A stretch of 64,000 bases of DNA from VRUG01 sp965372745 (GTDB lineage: Bacteria > Planctomycetota > Phycisphaerae > Sedimentisphaerales > Anaerobacaceae): assembly GCA_965372745.1 (NCBI GenBank), contig CBDVDM010000008.1, positions 1-64,000 of the forward strand, written 5' to 3'. The stretch's first letter is position 1, and every line of letters begins with the position of its first letter. The notes under the pieces were generated by a model. It was not told where the DNA came from and made no database searches. It saw only the letters and a list, made by a program, of their open reading frames with translations. Below are positions 60,787-64,000 of the stretch, one piece after another. The position numbers and the translations under genes were made by a program.

Positions 60787-63700
60787 ATGAAGTTACAAAC
60801 TAAAATTACAGTAATGGCTATGCTCGTTCTGGGGCTCAGTCTTGCTTTTGCCCCGGCACAGGCGCAGGCCGACGACTCGGTGATTTGGGCATGGGGAAGC
60901 AACGGGGACGGTCAATCGACTGTGCCGGATCCTAATACGGGTTTTACGGCTGTTGCTGGCGGCTGGTATCACTCGCTTGGCCTGGAAACCGACGGCTCGA
61001 TTGCGGCCTGGGGAAGCAATGGGTGGGGTCAATGCGATGTACCGGATCCCAATACGAGTTTTACGGCCATCGCGGGCGGCTGGTGGCATTCTCTTGGCCT
61101 GAAAACCGACGGCTCGATTGTGGCTTGGGGACAAAACACTTACGGTCAATGCGATGTGCCGGATCCTAATACGGGTTTTACGGCCATCGCGGGCGGCAGT
61201 TATCACTCGCTTGGCCTGAAGACCGGCGGCTCGATTGTGGCATGGGGAGACAACACTTACGGTCAATGCGACGTGCCGGATCCTAATACGGGTTTTACAG
61301 CCATCGCAGCCGGCCGAAGGCACTCGCTCGGCCTGAAAACCGACGGCTCTATTGTGGCATGGGGAGACAACGAATACGGTCAATGCAATGTGCCGGATCC
61401 AAATACGGGTTTTACAGCCATCGCAGTTGGCAGCCGTCACTCGCTTGGCCTGAAAACCGACGGTTCGATTGTGGCCTGGGGAGACAATTCGTACGGTCAA
61501 AGCGATGTGCCGGATCCAAATACGGGTTTTACGGCCATTGCGACCTACGGGTATCACTCGCTTGGTCTGAAAACCGACGGCTCGGTTGTTGCATGGGGAG
61601 ACAATGGGTACGGTCAAAGTGATGTACCGGAACCAAATACTGGTTTTACGGCCATCGCGGCTGGCGGGTTTCACTCGCTTGGCTTGAACCAGGATTCGCA
61701 GCCACCGCCAGTTGTTGTCACATCCAGCTACAGCGGTGGGTACCTCCCGAAGAATGTTGTGGATGCTGATTATCTGACGATATGGCGCTCTCAGTTACTT
61801 AATGATCCGAACAACGAGACTGAGTGGATTTATGTCGACTACAACAGCCCTAAGACATTCGATACCGTCCGTATCTTGTGGGGGGTTGGAGGTGACAAGT
61901 GGCAAAGTGATTATGCCCAGTCTTTTAACATCCAGGTCTCGAACGATGCTACCAACTGGACCACTAAGTATTCTACCACTAATGGCGGTAAAGGACTGAT
62001 GCTGATACCTATCGGCATAACAACGGCTCAATACGTTAAGATTGAATGTACGGCACCTGGCCTATGGAATGGCGAGTGGGGTATTGGAGACTGCTCCTAT
62101 TATATGATAGGCGAGATTAGTACCTACACCAATTACCCATATAGCTCCGCATCATCGAGCGCAAGCGGGTACGAGGCACACAAGGCACGGGATGGAGATT
62201 TAGATAGCGGCTGGCGCTCCAGCGCAGGCGGTACTCAGAGCCTTACACTCACTTATGAAGATACAGCTACATTCTGTTTTGCTACCATAGTATGGGGTGA
62301 TACCTATCCCACTTCTTACACCGTTGAGGTAAATGACAGCAACGGTTGGGAGACTGTTTACAGTGTTACCGATGGTGATGGCGGAGTCGATGACTTCTGG
62401 CTGGAGGTGGAATGGGTTTATGACGAAGGCAAAGACGACTATGTGCCCAAGCCTTGCCATGACGTCCGTCTGACCTGCACAGCAGGTGGGGCATCTTATG
62501 AGGTTCGCGAATTCAGGGTATCTATTGGTTACCAGGCACCGGAGGCCTTTGCCTCTGAGGCGTGGGCGCAGGCTGACATGAGCAGTCCTGACGATAGCTA
62601 CCTGTATTGTCCCGGTATGGTAACCGACGGCGGCCTGGACCCGAACTACAGTCGATGGGCTTCAGGAAACTATGCCAAGGAACAGGTACTTTGTATTGAC
62701 ATGGGCAGTGAGCAGACCTTTAGTGAAATGAAGCTCTATTGGAATGATAGTGCCAGTGATTCCAACTGTACCATTTCAGGTTCGACAGATGGAAAGAGCT
62801 GGACTGAACTTGACGATATTCAGGATCCGAACGGCGGTGATGACACCATCACATTTACCGAGACAACAGCCCGGTTTGTGAAGGTTGAATTCGAGAAAGA
62901 TATATTCTATAAGGCGAATGAAAATTACCCCGAGTTAGAGGAATGGCCTTTCTCGGTCAAGGAAATCTACATTATCCCCGGCGCTCTTGCTACTTCCTGC
63001 TGGTCTTATGAATGGGGCCCGCAGGTACCTTTCAAGGCAGTGGATGGAGATTTGGAGACAGCATGGTGTTCAATGCCTCCGTGGGGAAGCTGGGGCCAGG
63101 CACCTACAGGAGATATTAACGACCAGACAATTACCATTGACTACGGTGTGGATGGAACAACCATTGATACTGTTATACTGCACTGGACAGACTGGTTCGC
63201 CAAGTCCTATTCAGTCGATGTCTGTGACCATGACCAGAACAGCTGGACAAGTATCTATTCGACCACCGAGGGTAATGGAGGCACAGACGTTATTGTTCTG
63301 GCCTCGTCGGTGGATGTCAACTACATGCGTGTCCATTGCACCGAGCGTGGAGATGAAACGGTCGGCTATGCCCTCAAGGAGATTGAGGCAGTAATGCGCA
63401 CCCGGATGTCGGATACCGATATTGATTACGGCAGTCCACAGACTTTCAATACCGTTCGTATTCTCTGGAACAAGCTGGACAACGGTCAGGACTTCAGGAT
63501 TCAAACGTCGAACGATGCATCAAGCTGGACAACCAGGTACAGCAGCGATAACGGCGGCGAAGGACTGATGCTGCTCCCAATTGAAAAGATAACGGCCCGG
63601 TATGTGAGGATTCAACACTATGAGTCAAGTTCGTGGAATAACTGCTGGTCATATATGATTGCGGATACAAGCGTCTACCTTAGTTACCCTTATGGCGAGG

Positions 63701-64000
63701 CTTCTTCAAACGCAAGCGGCTATGAGGCATACAAGGCCCAAGACGATGATTTAGCTACAGGCTGGCGTTCCAGTGCAGGAGGTACTCAGAGCTATACACT
63801 TACTTATGAGAATCCCACCAAGCTGTGTTTTGCCACCATAATATGGGGTGATACCTACGCCACTTCTTACACCGTTGAGGTCAACGACGGTAACGAGTGG
63901 AGTACAGGCTACAGTACCACCAGCGGAGACGGCGGTATCGATGACATCTGGCTGGACGTCGGCTGGCATGACCCCAACATATACGATAACGATTGGAACT
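60787..64000 (+). CDS. Large secreted RCC1-repeat / F5-8 type C (discoidin) protein, 3' end outside window
   Basis: The ATG at 60787 has AAGGAG upstream and the frame stays open to the window end (1071 residues seen). A signal peptide (VMAMLVLGLSLAFAPAQAQA) is followed by seven 39-residue RCC1-like repeats (AWGDNxYGQxDVPDPNTGFT, then AIAxGxxHSLGLKTDGS), forming a beta-propeller. From about residue 305 come at least five or six discoidin/carbohydrate-binding-type modules with NVVDADYLTIWRS, VRILWG and SNDASSWTTRY motifs. One module pair is duplicated (about 62120-62420 and 63670-63970). It is probably a cell-surface or extracellular adhesive or glycan-binding protein. The C-terminus, which might carry an anchor, is not visible. 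Confidence 0.88.
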   Translation, partial: MKLQTKITVMAMLVLGLSLAFAPAQAQADDSVIWAWGSNGDGQSTVPDPNTGFTAVAGGWYHSLGLETDGSIAAWGSNGWGQCDVPDPNTSFTAIAGGWWHSLGLKTDGSIVAWGQNTYGQCDVPDPNTGFTAIAGGSYHSLGLKTGGSIVAWGDNTYGQCDVPDPNTGFTAIAAGRRHSLGLKTDGSIVAWGDNEYGQCNVPDPNTGFTAIAVGSRHSLGLKTDGSIVAWGDNSYGQSDVPDPNTGFTAIATYGYHSLGLKTDGSVVAWGDNGYGQSDVPEPNTGFTAIAAGGFHSLGLNQDSQPPPVVVTSSYSGGYLPKNVVDADYLTIWRSQLLNDPNNETEWIYVDYNSPKTFDTVRILWGVGGDKWQSDYAQSFNIQVSNDATNWTTKYSTTNGGKGLMLIPIGITTAQYVKIECTAPGLWNGEWGIGDCSYYMIGEISTYTNYPYSSASSSASGYEAHKARDGDLDSGWRSSAGGTQSLTLTYEDTATFCFATIVWGDTYPTSYTVEVNDSNGWETVYSVTDGDGGVDDFWLEVEWVYDEGKDDYVPKPCHDVRLTCTAGGASYEVREFRVSIGYQAPEAFASEAWAQADMSSPDDSYLYCPGMVTDGGLDPNYSRWASGNYAKEQVLCIDMGSEQTFSEMKLYWNDSASDSNCTISGSTDGKSWTELDDIQDPNGGDDTITFTETTARFVKVEFEKDIFYKANENYPELEEWPFSVKEIYIIPGALATSCWSYEWGPQVPFKAVDGDLETAWCSMPPWGSWGQAPTGDINDQTITIDYGVDGTTIDTVILHWTDWFAKSYSVDVCDHDQNSWTSIYSTTEGNGGTDVIVLASSVDVNYMRVHCTERGDETVGYALKEIEAVMRTRMSDTDIDYGSPQTFNTVRILWNKLDNGQDFRIQTSNDASSWTTRYSSDNGGEGLMLLPIEKITARYVRIQHYESSSWNNCWSYMIADTSVYLSYPYGEASSNASGYEAYKAQDDDLATGWRSSAGGTQSYTLTYENPTKLCFATIIWGDTYATSYTVEVNDGNEWSTGYSTTSGDGGIDDIWLDVGWHDPNIYDNDWN
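60880..61690 (+). repeat. Tandem 117-bp repeats encoding RCC1 units
   Basis: Seven units of 117 bp, near-identical at the DNA level in their second half (CCGGATCC(T/A)AATACGGGTT and CACTCGCTTGGCCTGAAAAC). The closeness at DNA level suggests recent expansion or gene conversion between units. Confidence 0.85.

Noticed and set aside
60793..61674. 293-aa minus-strand repetitive frame
   Set aside because: It is the antisense shadow of the RCC1 repeats; the plus-strand frame has signal peptide, start site and domain motifs.
1..64000. CRISPR array
   Set aside because: No set of direct repeats with regular 30-40 bp spacers was seen; the only regular repeats are coding (Sel1, RCC1) or the 11-bp Pho ladders.

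Overview
The window (64 kb, moderate GC, no rRNA and no complete tRNA) looks like a chromosomal piece of a planctomycete, most likely class Phycisphaerae (Sedimentisphaerales-like). That placement is inferred from gene style: a secreted protein ending in a dockerin-like Asp-rich tail, a giant secreted RCC1/discoidin protein, a type III glutamine synthetase, long Sel1-repeat proteins and short tyrosine recombinases. No marker gene was available to test it.

Layout. (1) 0.5-6.9 kb, minus strand: a TetR-controlled tripartite RND efflux operon (tetR, tolC-like, membrane-fusion protein, RND pump). (2) 7.0-24.4 kb, minus strand: a large nitrogen-assimilation cluster, namely porin, amtB, glnK, glnN (type III GS), gltB, gltD, nadE, carB, carA and a truncated hisH. 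Two sigma-54 promoters (GG-N10-GC) with upstream dyads drive it. (3) 24.7-28.9 kb, plus strand: a divergent two-gene unit with a NifA/NtrC-like sigma-54 activator (GAF-AAA+-HTH) and an unusual protein joining a degenerate KaiC-like domain to a PEP-synthase/PPDK-type ATP-grasp domain. (4) 31.7-60.1 kb: a phosphate-starvation region. (5) 60.8 kb to the end: a secreted RCC1/F5-8C protein that runs off the window.

The most interesting result is in part 4. Nine promoters share one architecture that can be read directly: four 5-mers of the type [C/T]TAA[C/T] spaced exactly 11 bp apart, a 10-nt gap, then a -10 hexamer beginning TA. They precede phoBR, a pair of tiny membrane or Trp-rich proteins, a porin, pstSCAB-X-phoU, a TonB energiser operon (DUF3450, ExbB-CBS, ExbB, ExbD, TonB, TPR), a beta-helix protein/lipoprotein/TonB-receptor operon, a kinase-N-lobe/Sel1 membrane protein, a CheW-like protein and a short transcript ending in a strong terminator. 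The architecture matches known PhoB/PhoP boxes, so I infer one Pho regulon that couples Pst uptake to a dedicated TonB-dependent outer-membrane import system. The two TonB modules even share a duplicated promoter and leader of about 180 bp.

Dispersed 3' halves of a tRNA-Phe gene occur at 0.46, 29.3, 29.6 and 60.4 kb. Two of them, with an identical 22-nt left extension, bracket the whole Pho region, which also contains the only integrase. Around phoB there are remnants of a partial tandem duplication (a truncated phoB copy and a small membrane-protein paralogue).
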